A stretch of DNA of 64,000 nt, from assembly GCF_004000945.1 (NCBI RefSeq), contig NZ_BIMF01000009.1, positions 1 to 64,000 of the forward strand, written 5' to 3'. This DNA comes from Paenibacillus lautus NBRC 15380. GTDB lineage: Bacteria; Bacillota; Bacilli; Paenibacillales; Paenibacillaceae. Shown here piece by piece: positions 16,713 to 25,654 of the stretch. The notes beneath the pieces are model-generated. The model saw nothing but the letters and a program-made list of their open reading frames with translations, was not told where the DNA came from and did no database searches. The first letter of the stretch is position 1. Each line of letters begins with the position of its first letter. The position numbers and the translations under genes were made by a program.

Positions 16713-18455
16713 TCAATCTTCAATCGCAGCCTTGCGGGAATTGATACGGCGAATCACTTCGGGATCGAATTTCGAACGTCTGTCATAGGTGTACAAGCCG
16801 TTCACTTCCTGTTCCACATCGTACAGCTGGGTATAACAGAATCCGAACATCATCGGATGATCCAGCAGCACATTCGTTAAGCCCGCATAACGTTCCAGAA
16901 ACGCTTCTTCGGACGTCGGCCTGTCGCCGTAACCCCAAGACTTCTCGTCTTTCTGGTCCGGATTCCACCAGATGCCCCCGTATTCGCTGATAAAATAAGG
17001 CTGTCCTCCATACTGCTGCCGATTCGGGAAGCTATTGTACACCTCTCCGCCGTTCTTCATCGGCTCATATCGCTGCTTGAACGTCTCCGGGTTCTGGTCG
17101 TAATCATGGATATCAAAAATATCCGTTACGACATGGAAGTTGCCGCTCGTATCAATGACGGGACGCGTCGGATCCACCTTTTTCGATACCTCGTACACTA
17201 TGCGCAGCACTTCGTTATTTTGCTTGGCGCCGTCACGGTCCCATGTCTCGTTAAAAGGACACCAGCCAATGAGGGCAGGATGATTGAAATCACGTTCCAT
17301 GCCTTCGAGCCATTCCGGCAGAAAATGCGATAGCCCCTCCGTTGTGGTAATGTCTAATCCCCAATTCGCATGCTCTCCCCACACCAGATATCCTAACCGG
17401 TCCGCCCAGTACAGAAAGCGCGGTTCAAACATCTTCTCGTGAAGCCTTGCGCCGTTAAAGCCAAGTCCCATCGAAATTTCGATGTCTTTGCGGAGATCCT
17501 CATCGCTTGGAGCCGTATAGACTCCATCCGGATAGAAGCCTTGATCCAGCACAAGGCGCTGAAATACGGATTTGCCGTTGATGCGGAAAGCCATTCCGTC
17601 CAGCATGACGGTCCGGAGTCCGAAATAGGATTGGACGGTGTCGCTCACCTGATCTCGTCCTTGCAGGGTTAATTCCAGATCGTACAGCCTGCCCTGCCCC
17701 GCTTCCCACAAGTGAACCTCCGACAGTGGAATGGTAAGTTTGACGGACGGCCCGGATACAACAGCACTCGCATTCCCTACCGCTTTCCCCTCGTACAGGG
17801 CGGAGGCGGACAGTTTATGGCCAGCTGCGTTCCCGTTGATCTTAAGCTCGAGATGAGCACAGCCATTATCCGGGTCACCCACCAGCTTCATGTCGGACAA
17901 ATAGGCCTCCGGCACTTGCTCCAGCCATACCGTCTGCCAAATCCCCGTCGTACGGGTATAATCACAGCCATGCGAGTGGAAGTGTCCGCTTTGTTTCCCG
18001 CGCGGCTGGCGTCCGGAACGGACGTCGTCTTCCGCACAGACGGTAATCACGTTCTTACCCGGTACCACATGCGGCGTGATATCAAAGCTAAAAGGCGTAT
18101 ATCCCCCGCGATGCGATCCTACGGATACACCGTTTAACCATACTTCCGTCTCGTAATCCACAGCCCCGAAGTGAAGCAGGATGCTGCCTTTCCATTCTTC
18201 AGGCACGGTAAAATCGCGTTTATACCATACGGCTGCCATGAAATCCTTATATTCAACGCCGGACAGCTTGCTTTCGGGACAGAAAGGAACGGTGATCGTT
18301 CCGGACAGATCATGTCCCGGCTCATGGAATCCGCGCTCCTTCCCGCTTCTGCCATGATCGATTTCGAATTGCCAGGAACCGTTCAGATTAATCCAGTCGG
18401 GTCTCACCCATTGTGGACGGGGGTACTCAGGACGCGGCAGTGTTAATTCAGACAT
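16713..18455 (-). CDS. GH2 family beta-glycosidase (first of two paralogues)
   Basis: 580 residues in GH2 order: sugar-binding jelly roll (WINLNGSWQFEID...VWYKRDF...GAVDYETEVWLNG), an immunoglobulin-like domain, and a TIM barrel. The general acid/base is E403 (FNETW) and the nucleophile E491 (ISEYGG). There is no signal peptide, so it acts in the cytoplasm on imported oligosaccharides, probably releasing galactose, arabinose or a uronic acid; specificity is not readable. It shares FQRLVLDQGFYPDGVYTAPSDE almost exactly with the other GH2 gene here. AAGGAG precedes the ATG by six bases. Confidence 0.93.
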   Translation of the reverse strand: MSELTLPRPEYPRPQWVRPDWINLNGSWQFEIDHGRSGKERGFHEPGHDLSGTITVPFCPESKLSGVEYKDFMAAVWYKRDFTVPEEWKGSILLHFGAVDYETEVWLNGVSVGSHRGGYTPFSFDITPHVVPGKNVITVCAEDDVRSGRQPRGKQSGHFHSHGCDYTRTTGIWQTVWLEQVPEAYLSDMKLVGDPDNGCAHLELKINGNAAGHKLSASALYEGKAVGNASAVVSGPSVKLTIPLSEVHLWEAGQGRLYDLELTLQGRDQVSDTVQSYFGLRTVMLDGMAFRINGKSVFQRLVLDQGFYPDGVYTAPSDEDLRKDIEISMGLGFNGARLHEKMFEPRFLYWADRLGYLVWGEHANWGLDITTTEGLSHFLPEWLEGMERDFNHPALIGWCPFNETWDRDGAKQNNEVLRIVYEVSKKVDPTRPVIDTSGNFHVVTDIFDIHDYDQNPETFKQRYEPMKNGGEVYNSFPNRQQYGGQPYFISEYGGIWWNPDQKDEKSWGYGDRPTSEEAFLERYAGLTNVLLDHPMMFGFCYTQLYDVEQEVNGLYTYDRRSKFDPEVIRRINSRKAAIED

Positions 18456-18521
18456 GTTTAACTCCTTCTTTTATGTTGAATTTGTTTGCATTTATCTCTT
18501 GGCTGGCTGTCACTTGCGGCT

Positions 18522-19526
18522 TTAGCCTCGGCTTTCCTTGACATACAGCCTGCTGGTCTCTTCCCAGATTTCATTCGGCTCCAGGCTGAAACACCCGATT
18601 TCTTCGGCTTCCATATCCATATTGGGTGCATTGACCAAATTGATCTGCGGCTCAGGGCAGAAGAAACCCTCGGTCGCTTTGTTATTCCAGATCATCCATT
18701 GTTTATAGGAGGTCCCTACGTCATAAACCAGCGTTACCTTCTCCGTCCCATCAGTAAGCTCCATCCGGTTCCTTCCGTTTTGAGGCGCGGCGGTATAGTG
18801 ATTGTCCATGCTTTCAAAGAATGGATAGACACCGGAACCTTGCATGGCCTGCTCATTCGTGGACAGCTCCTGGTGGGAGCCGGTGGGCAGCATGCGCCCA
18901 TCCAGCTCCCACCGCTTCCCCACGGTCAGCTTTAAGCGGTAATCCCGGGCGTGGCCTTCCCCGGTAAATGGCGCGTTAACGGACGTATGAAACGCCAGCA
19001 AACACGGCATGGCTTCTTGGCCTGTATTGGTAATCCTTACCCGCTGGGATAACCCCTGCTGGCTTAAGCCGTACCGAAGCTGAATATGGAAGCGGAACGG
19101 GAAGCTTCGGAATACCGGATGCCGTTCATCCACGCGGACAGACACGGTCACATAAGCCTCCTGCCCGGAATGCCCGTATTCATCGACCTCCCATGGAATG
19201 TTGTACAGAAATCCATGCAGATGATGACCGGTTGCCTCTTCATTGACCGGGAGCTGATGGACTTTACCGTTCCACCGGAACCGGCCATCTTGATACCGGT
19301 TCGGGGGAAACAACACCGGAATACCATGAATCATCGGTCTTGCTTTGAAGCCCGGCATTTCCTCCAGCGTCGGTTCATGGAGAAACCGGTGGTCCTTATC
19401 GAGGTCCCGGAACGATATCAAATTCCCGCCGATATCCGGGAGCATGACCGCTTCATATGCTCCTGCCCGCAGGAATACGGCTTTCTCGTTATGGTATACG
19501 CCTTCATAGGCATTCGTCGCGTCCAT
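18522..19526 (-). CDS. Aldose 1-epimerase family protein
   Basis: 334 residues with the galactose-mutarotase-like beta-sandwich. It shows GNLISFRD near residue 35, HGIPVLFPPNRY near 67, TGHHLHGFLYNIPWEV near 100 and CLLAFHTSVNAPF near 185, where family members keep the catalytic histidines and a glutamate. The family interconverts sugar anomers. It lies between two GH2 genes (11 bp after the first), so it probably mutarotates the sugar they release. AGGAGG precedes the ATG by seven bases. Confidence 0.9.
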   Translation of the reverse strand: MDATNAYEGVYHNEKAVFLRAGAYEAVMLPDIGGNLISFRDLDKDHRFLHEPTLEEMPGFKARPMIHGIPVLFPPNRYQDGRFRWNGKVHQLPVNEEATGHHLHGFLYNIPWEVDEYGHSGQEAYVTVSVRVDERHPVFRSFPFRFHIQLRYGLSQQGLSQRVRITNTGQEAMPCLLAFHTSVNAPFTGEGHARDYRLKLTVGKRWELDGRMLPTGSHQELSTNEQAMQGSGVYPFFESMDNHYTAAPQNGRNRMELTDGTEKVTLVYDVGTSYKQWMIWNNKATEGFFCPEPQINLVNAPNMDMEAEEIGCFSLEPNEIWEETSRLYVKESRG

Positions 19527-19537
19527 TTCTCCACCTC

Positions 19538-21316
19538 CTATTGGCCCGTCATGATGTTGCGAATGGTTTCAAGCGGCGCCTTCGGCTTGCGGTCATACGT
19601 CAGCAAGCCGTTGATTTCCTGCTCGACATCCGTCAGCTGCGTATAGCAGTATCCCTGGATTACCGGGGAAGAGAACATCGGATCCACTACGGCCTTGAGC
19701 CGGATCAGGAAGTCCTCCTCGTTCTCGGCTCCGGAATACCCCCAGCCTTCCCAATCGCTCTTCTTGAAGGCAATGCCCCCAAACTCCGACACCAGGATGG
19801 GTTGACCTTCATAGGAAGCGCCGCCGACAAATATCCTCCGGTTGGCCGGCATGGCTTCCACCGAGGACGAGGCTGTTGCATACCGCTTCTCCAGCACTTC
19901 CTGGCGGCTCTCATAGTCGTGAATGGTGACCAGGTCCGTGGTCATATGCTCCCATCCGTCGTTATATACAACCGGTCTGCTATCGTCCAACGACTTGGTT
20001 AGATGGTACATGGCGAGCCCATGCTGCTGCTGGCGCTTATCCATCTGAACATTGGGAATTCCCCAGCTCTCATTGAGCGGAACCCAGGTTACGATGCAGG
20101 GATGGTTATAGTCCCGCTCGATGATCTCCTGCCATTCCGCCGTGAAGCGGCGAACATACGACTCGGAATATTCATATGCATTGGCCGCCTCGCTCCATAA
20201 CAGCAAACCTAGGCGGTCGCACCAGTACAGGAACCTGGGGTCCTCCGTCTTCTGGTGCTTTCTTACGCCGTTGAACCCCATCTCCTTCGTCAGCTCTACG
20301 TCGCGCTTTAATGCCTCGTCCGACGGCGCCGTCAGGATTCCCTCGGGGAAATAACCTTGATCCAGCACCAGCCGCTGGAAATACGGGCGGTTATTCAGGC
20401 ACAGTTTGCCGTTCTCGATCGATACCTTCCGCATCCCGAAATAGCTGGATACTTGATCGACGACGTTCCCATCTTGAACAAGGCGGAATTCGATGTCATA
20501 CAGGTTGGGAAACTCGGGGCTCCACAGGCGTCCCAGACCATGGTCCGTAAAATCGCTGAGGCCGATGGAGCGCAGCTGCTCCGCGCTTCGAATTGCATAT
20601 TGATCTTCGGCAACACACTCGCCCTGATAGGATACGGTGATCTGCAGCTTGAGGTCCTCCGTCGCCTTGTAGCCCTCAAGGAAGGTCCGGATGCGAATTT
20701 CGTTCCGGTCAATGTCTGGTGTCATCATCGTTTTGCTCAGATGTACCGGGGACACCGGCTCCAGCCACACGCTTTGCCAGATCCCGGTCGTACGGGTGTA
20801 GAAGATGCTTGCCGAATGCTCAAGCCAGTATTGCTTGCCTCGCGGCAGGGTGACGTCGCGGCTGAAATCCTCCGCCCGCAGCACAACCGTGTTGCTTCCT
20901 TCCGCGAGCGCAGCCGTAATGTCCGCTTGAAACGGTGTATGCCCTCCCTCATGCATGGCTACCAAGTGCCCGTTTACCCACACTTTGGCCAAATAATCCA
21001 CGGCACCGAAATGAAGCACAATCCGTTTCCCGTTCCATTTCTGCGGGATCTCGAACGTTCTGCGGTACCATACCACATCATGAAAAGAAGGATCATCAAT
21101 GCCGCTCAGCTTGCTTTGGAACGTAAAGGGTACGTTGATTTTCCGAGTAAAGGAAGCCTTCGCTTCCGCCCGATACCACCCTTCATCCTCGCCGATGGCT
21201 TCATCATCAAAACGGAAATCCCATTCGCCATTGAGGGTTAACCACGCTTTGCGCTGAAATTGGGGTCTCGGATATTCGTTACGAACCATGGGTGTCTTGC
21301 TAACCTCTGTCAACAT
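19538..21316 (-). CDS. GH2 family beta-glycosidase (second paralogue)
   Basis: 592 residues from ATG 21316, chosen because AGGAG lies ten bases upstream; a GTG four codons earlier overlaps that site. Domain order is the same as the other GH2: jelly roll (LTLNGEWDFRFD, GAVDYLAKVWVNG), immunoglobulin-like, TIM barrel. Acid/base is E416 (PLNESW) and nucleophile E511 (LVSEFGG). There is no signal peptide. The two GH2 copies are clear relatives (RTTGIWQ.VWLE, SYFGMRKV, FQRLVLDQG) but differ in loops around the active site, which suggests different substrates from one glycan. It follows the importer permease by about 50 bp. Confidence 0.93.
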   Translation of the reverse strand: MLTEVSKTPMVRNEYPRPQFQRKAWLTLNGEWDFRFDDEAIGEDEGWYRAEAKASFTRKINVPFTFQSKLSGIDDPSFHDVVWYRRTFEIPQKWNGKRIVLHFGAVDYLAKVWVNGHLVAMHEGGHTPFQADITAALAEGSNTVVLRAEDFSRDVTLPRGKQYWLEHSASIFYTRTTGIWQSVWLEPVSPVHLSKTMMTPDIDRNEIRIRTFLEGYKATEDLKLQITVSYQGECVAEDQYAIRSAEQLRSIGLSDFTDHGLGRLWSPEFPNLYDIEFRLVQDGNVVDQVSSYFGMRKVSIENGKLCLNNRPYFQRLVLDQGYFPEGILTAPSDEALKRDVELTKEMGFNGVRKHQKTEDPRFLYWCDRLGLLLWSEAANAYEYSESYVRRFTAEWQEIIERDYNHPCIVTWVPLNESWGIPNVQMDKRQQQHGLAMYHLTKSLDDSRPVVYNDGWEHMTTDLVTIHDYESRQEVLEKRYATASSSVEAMPANRRIFVGGASYEGQPILVSEFGGIAFKKSDWEGWGYSGAENEEDFLIRLKAVVDPMFSSPVIQGYCYTQLTDVEQEINGLLTYDRKPKAPLETIRNIMTGQ

Positions 21317-21365
21317 GATGCAACTCACTCCTAATTATTCAATCTCTATCTATACGGTTGAACCT

Positions 21366-22301
21366 CTAGCCTTTAATCGAGCCCACATAGACCCCTTTCA
21401 CAAAATACTTTTGCAGGAAAGGATACACCAGCAATATAGGCACCGTCGAAACCACGATCGCGCAATATTTAACCAGCTCCCGGAACGCGGTCGAGCTTTG
21501 TGCGCTGTTGATAACGACCCCGCCCGCGCTGCCGATCGTGGTAGCCGTCGAATCATTGGCAACCAGAATCTCCTTCATTAACAGCTGTAACGGAAACAGT
21601 TCCCTGTCCTTCAGCAGAACCATGGCATTAAACCATGAGTTCCAATTGCCAACCAGATAGTACAGGAAGATAACGGCCAGCGTAGCTTTCGACAGCGGCA
21701 GGATCACCGTGATGAGGATGTTGGCCTGACTTGCGCCGTCAATCAATGCCGCTTCTTCCAGCTCTCTCGGAATCGATTGGAATCCGGTTCTTAAAATGAT
21801 GATATTCCAAGTGCTTAAAGCAGTCGGCAGAATCATCGCCCACAGATTGTTGTACAAGCCGATGTCCTTCATTAACAGAAACCAGGGAATCAGTCCTCCG
21901 CCGAAAAACATGGTGATCGTAATCAGAATCATGATGAAATTCTTGAAATACAAGTCCCGCCTGGAAAGTACATACGCGCCCAATATCGTCATAACCATAT
22001 TGACCAAAGTACCCAGTCCCACATAAATGATCGTATTCATGTACCCCTTCAGCAGGCTGTTGTCTTTAAACACCAGCTTGTAACCATCGAGCGTGAATCC
22101 CAGCGGTTTTAACAATACCCCTTTATGTGCCATCAAGGCGCTGGGATCGCTGACGGAAGCAAACAAGATATGCAATATGGGATAAAAACACACCAACGTT
22201 AACGCGGTTAACAGCGTATAGTTCGTAAAGTCGAATATGCGGTCTCCTATGCTTTTATGCTTCCTGCTTCGTTTCACTTTGAGTTGCTTGATATCCTCCA
22301 T
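21366..22301 (-). CDS. Carbohydrate ABC importer permease (LplC-like)
   Basis: 311 residues with six membrane segments and the EAA-type loop ELEEAALIDGASQANILITVILPLSKA, which contacts the ATPase. The C-terminus FLQKYFVKGVYVGSIKG is typical of LplC-type permeases. It pairs with the LplB-like permease 15 bp upstream and the SBP before that. No ATPase gene is present, so a shared MsmX-type ATPase elsewhere must energise it (family knowledge). It imports oligosaccharides for the GH2 enzymes downstream. Confidence 0.94.
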   Translation of the reverse strand: MEDIKQLKVKRSRKHKSIGDRIFDFTNYTLLTALTLVCFYPILHILFASVSDPSALMAHKGVLLKPLGFTLDGYKLVFKDNSLLKGYMNTIIYVGLGTLVNMVMTILGAYVLSRRDLYFKNFIMILITITMFFGGGLIPWFLLMKDIGLYNNLWAMILPTALSTWNIIILRTGFQSIPRELEEAALIDGASQANILITVILPLSKATLAVIFLYYLVGNWNSWFNAMVLLKDRELFPLQLLMKEILVANDSTATTIGSAGGVVINSAQSSTAFRELVKYCAIVVSTVPILLVYPFLQKYFVKGVYVGSIKG

Positions 22302-22316
22302 AACCTTCCCTCTCTC

Positions 22317-23288
22317 TTACCATAAGCTGGATTCAGATCTGCGTTTTACGATGGTATTTGTCATCCATAACAGCCCGAAATTCACGATGGAGCTTATCAA
22401 TCCGACGGCAGTGGAATAACTTAGGCTCGCTTCCCTCAAGCCCCTGCGGTAAACATAGGAAGCGATGACATCCGCCGTATCGTAGATTAAAGGATTATAA
22501 AGCAGGATAATTTTCTCGTAACCGGAAGCCATCAATCCGCCGATTGCAAAGATAAACAGGATGATGATGACCGGACTGATCTGAGGCAGCGTAATGTACC
22601 ACATTTTTTTCACCCTGCCGACCCCGTCGATATCGGCCGCTTCATATAATGAAGGATCGATGGAGCTCATCGCAGCCAGGTAAATGATGCTGTCCCATCC
22701 GATGCTCTGCCAGATTCCAGAAAAGGTATAAATCGGCCGGAACAAATTGGAATACCCGAGAAGGGATGAGTAGTCTTTTCCCGTTATGAACGAAAGCAGC
22801 TGCGTGACGACCCCTTCATTGGCCGTAAAGATGTGAATGATCCCGCACACAACCACCAGTGAAATAAAATGCGGCATATACGTAATGGTTTGTACGGTCC
22901 GCTTAAATTTGGAAGAACGAACTTCATTCAGCAGCAATGCCAGGATAATCGGTGCCGTAAATCCAAACACGATGCCCCACACATTCAGCAGGAGCGTATT
23001 CTTGACGACTCTCCAAAAATAGGGTCCGGAGAAGAAATCGATGAAATGTTTGAAGCCCACCCAATCGCTATCCGCGAATCCCAGCAAGGGCTTGAAATCC
23101 TTGAATGCGATCATGACGCCCCACATCGGCCCGTAGCAGAAGATCAAGAACCACGCCACGACGGGAAGGGCCATCAGATAGACGAACCAATTCTTTTTCA
23201 GATCCTTTTGAATCAAGCGTTTGGTATTCTTGGGCTCTGAGGGCGTCCGGACATGGTCTATTTCCCTGTTTTTCCGTAATATCTCCAT
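22317..23288 (-). CDS. Carbohydrate ABC importer permease (LplB-like)
   Basis: 323 residues, six membrane segments after a charged N-terminus, with LplB-family motifs PVVAWFLIFCYGPMWGVMIAF and the EAA loop SLYEAADIDGVGRVKKMWYITLPQI. It lies 29 bp after the SBP gene. AGGTGG precedes the ATG by seven bases. It forms a heterodimeric channel with the next gene's product. Confidence 0.94.
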   Translation of the reverse strand: MEILRKNREIDHVRTPSEPKNTKRLIQKDLKKNWFVYLMALPVVAWFLIFCYGPMWGVMIAFKDFKPLLGFADSDWVGFKHFIDFFSGPYFWRVVKNTLLLNVWGIVFGFTAPIILALLLNEVRSSKFKRTVQTITYMPHFISLVVVCGIIHIFTANEGVVTQLLSFITGKDYSSLLGYSNLFRPIYTFSGIWQSIGWDSIIYLAAMSSIDPSLYEAADIDGVGRVKKMWYITLPQISPVIIILFIFAIGGLMASGYEKIILLYNPLIYDTADVIASYVYRRGLREASLSYSTAVGLISSIVNFGLLWMTNTIVKRRSESSLW

Positions 23289-23317
23289 GAATCAACCACC
23301 TGTTCTTATTATGAAAA

Positions 23318-25051
23318 CTATCGTTGGTTATACCGATCCAAGGCTGCCTGATGGAGACTTAAGAATTCGTCCAGCCCCATGCTTTGCGCTTCCTTCAAAA
23401 ATTTATCGTAAGCATCAACCGGCAATTCGCCCATAATGATCTTCGCAAAGTATTCTCCGCGCAGTGTCGACAACTGGTTTCCAAGCTCGGCTTCGCGCGA
23501 GGCTTCTTCTTTCGTGAACGTGATCGGCGGCATCGCCATGCTGGTATCCATGTTTTCCGTCCAATTCTTTCGGATATCGCCGGAATAACTTCCTTTCGCC
23601 GAGATCAACGGGTTGGCATGATGCTCATCGCGAATGTTCGGCCAGCTGTGCCAGCGGTATTTCCAAAGTGTGACGTCGACCGGCTGACCGTCCGGATCAT
23701 TGTAGATGTAACTGTTTTCAGGATAATAAGGCATTCCTTGTTCATCCACCAAATGCACCGTGCCGTACTCGCCGAAGTTAATGAGCTCCCAGCCTTTTTT
23801 GCTGAAGTTGAAATCCAGCCATGCCATCGCGGCTTCGACATTTTTGCTTTGGGTGGTGATGGCTGCACCGGTTCCGGTTCTTTTGAAGTTTTTATAGGTG
23901 GTTGCGGATTTGTCTCCTTCATTCAGAACAGGATTCAGTGCCCCTACGAAATCAATATCGTTCTGCACTTTCCAATAGCTCCACATCGTATCCGGGGAGT
24001 CCATCATGACGGCTGTATCGTCGGATATCGCGCTGGCCATCCGTTGATTGAAATCGGCGGTAGCCCAGTCCCGATTCAGCAACCCTTCCTTGTTCCACTG
24101 CTGCATCGTCGCGAGATATTCCTTGGCTTTCGGCTGTGCAGGCCCCCATGCAACCTTGCCGTTCTCATCCAGGAAGGTCCAGTCCCAGACGCCATATGCG
24201 CCATTAATGATGCCGGTAAAGATTTGGCCGTACGTCGATCCGTAATTCAGCGGTGCTTTATATCCAACTTCCTTAGACTTCTTCAGGAACTCATACCATT
24301 CGTCTATCGTCGTCGGGACTGGAAGTCCCGTCTTATCCAGCGCTTCCTGCTTGATTAACGTGCCGAACCAGATCCATTCGGAATATGGAGCGATCCCGTA
24401 GAAGCCCAGCAGCCTGCCATCATCGGTCACGGTCGTTTTTCTTCTCGTTTCGTCCGAGTTGCGCCATGCCGAATAATTCGGGGCATGCTTTTCCATCAAT
24501 TCGGTCAGATCGAGGTAAGCCCCATCGTTGACCCCCGCTTCCAGACCTCCCGGATAACGCCCCGGGTCAATGATGATGTCTGGCAGCTCGCCGGAGGAGA
24601 TCATCAAGGTGAAGGCATCCGCTTCCTGCCCGACGGGCGGCGTAATGAAGTTCACTTTAATGCCGGTGAGCTTCTCCACCTGCTTCTGAACCAAGTGATT
24701 ATTCATATCCGGGATGTTGGAGTTGGCAGGCATCCATACATCCAGCACCACATCGCCTTTGACGGGATAAGCAGAATAATCGCTAGGAATGACTTCGTCA
24801 AATACATCACCGAGGTATGTATCATTGAGTGTGCCGTTGACCTCATCGATTTGTTCCTGTGTCGGTGCTTTATTGCCCCGTATGTCCCCGCTGATATCTT
24901 CGAATGTCACCTCATTCTTCTCTGCGCCTTCCTCTTGGGCTACGGGGTTGTCTGGCTCGTCACTTGCCTTGCCGCTACATGCGGTTACCGTCGAAATGAT
25001 CAATATAGCTATGAATAACAGAGTGAAATAACGCTTCATCGTTCTGTTCAT
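23318..25051 (-). CDS. Oligosaccharide-binding lipoprotein (LplA-like SBP)
   Basis: 577 residues, large as is usual for LplA-type binding proteins. The lipobox STVTAC places the lipidated cysteine at residue 25. The mature protein has KGDVVLDVWMPANSNIPDMN near the start of the core and SGELPDIIIDPGRYPGG, a typical binding-protein pattern. It is the first gene of the operon running down to the secreted GH43. It starts about 255 nt downstream of a consensus promoter that carries a cre-like site. GGGAGG precedes the ATG. Confidence 0.94.
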   Translation of the reverse strand: MNRTMKRYFTLLFIAILIISTVTACSGKASDEPDNPVAQEEGAEKNEVTFEDISGDIRGNKAPTQEQIDEVNGTLNDTYLGDVFDEVIPSDYSAYPVKGDVVLDVWMPANSNIPDMNNHLVQKQVEKLTGIKVNFITPPVGQEADAFTLMISSGELPDIIIDPGRYPGGLEAGVNDGAYLDLTELMEKHAPNYSAWRNSDETRRKTTVTDDGRLLGFYGIAPYSEWIWFGTLIKQEALDKTGLPVPTTIDEWYEFLKKSKEVGYKAPLNYGSTYGQIFTGIINGAYGVWDWTFLDENGKVAWGPAQPKAKEYLATMQQWNKEGLLNRDWATADFNQRMASAISDDTAVMMDSPDTMWSYWKVQNDIDFVGALNPVLNEGDKSATTYKNFKRTGTGAAITTQSKNVEAAMAWLDFNFSKKGWELINFGEYGTVHLVDEQGMPYYPENSYIYNDPDGQPVDVTLWKYRWHSWPNIRDEHHANPLISAKGSYSGDIRKNWTENMDTSMAMPPITFTKEEASREAELGNQLSTLRGEYFAKIIMGELPVDAYDKFLKEAQSMGLDEFLSLHQAALDRYNQR

Positions 25052-25312
25052 GCTTAACCTCCCATGATATGAATAATTACGAGCACCCTCCGCATTAGCG
25101 TCGAGAGGATCTATATTCCGTAGTTTTTCAGGGGTGCCAGTTTAAAACTTGCTATCTTTCATTCTTCAATCTTCGTAGTGTCTAAGCACCCCCGGTCCGA
25201 AATGCAACTCTTCCTCTTGGCCATTCCAATGGATCCCCTTTCACATGGTAATTGACGAATTTACCAGCCCCTACACATTCATTTAATACAATTATCCTGT
25301 ATATTTAACCGA

Positions 25313-25350
25313 ATTATAAGCATACAACTCTCCTTTGTCAACGCTTTCAT
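25313..25350 (-). promoter_or_regulatory. Consensus sigma-A promoter overlapped by a cre-like site
   Basis: On the minus strand TTGACA (25336-25341) and TATAAT (25313-25318) are 17 bp apart, a perfect match to sigma-A. ATGAAAGCGTTGACAA (25335-25350) fits the CcpA cre pattern TGNAANCGNNNNCA and covers the -35. A leader of about 255 nt to the SBP start follows, in which I see no known riboswitch. The rest of 25052-25654 has no gene. Confidence 0.85.
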
Positions 25351-25524
25351 ACATAATTTTCGTAACTAAAATTATTCATTTTTTAATATTCGCGCTTTTG
25401 ATTTCGGATATTGGAAACAATCCATAAGCTAATAACCCTTATACGAAAAGGAATATCCGTTTAAAAACACTATTTTCGTTATGGAATCGTGTCCCCCTCA
25501 CGATTTTCTCTCATTCGTAATAAA

Positions 25525-25561
25525 CCCCCATTCATTACAGATAATCTGTAATGAATGGGGG
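25525..25561. terminator. Perfect 37-bp palindrome, probable bidirectional terminator
   Basis: CCCCCATTCATTACAGAT and its exact reverse complement are separated by one base. The flanks are AAA and TTT. It lies 93 bp past the end of the GH43 gene at 25655 and about 170 bp before the promoter of the importer operon, so it insulates the two. Confidence 0.75.
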
Positions 25562-25654
25562 TTTATCGAATCCTGTGAATATTCACTTACACCCTTGCGG
25601 CATCTGCCGCACCTTTGCCGTCATCTGCTCGTTTACGTTATGAAGCCGCATACA

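Noticed and set aside
23384..24358. 324-codon plus-strand frame
   Set aside because: It is the antisense shadow of the LplA-like SBP gene. Similar shadows lie opposite the GH2 gene (20357-21241), the ArsR-type gene (14091-14789) and the GH43 gene (15997-16599).
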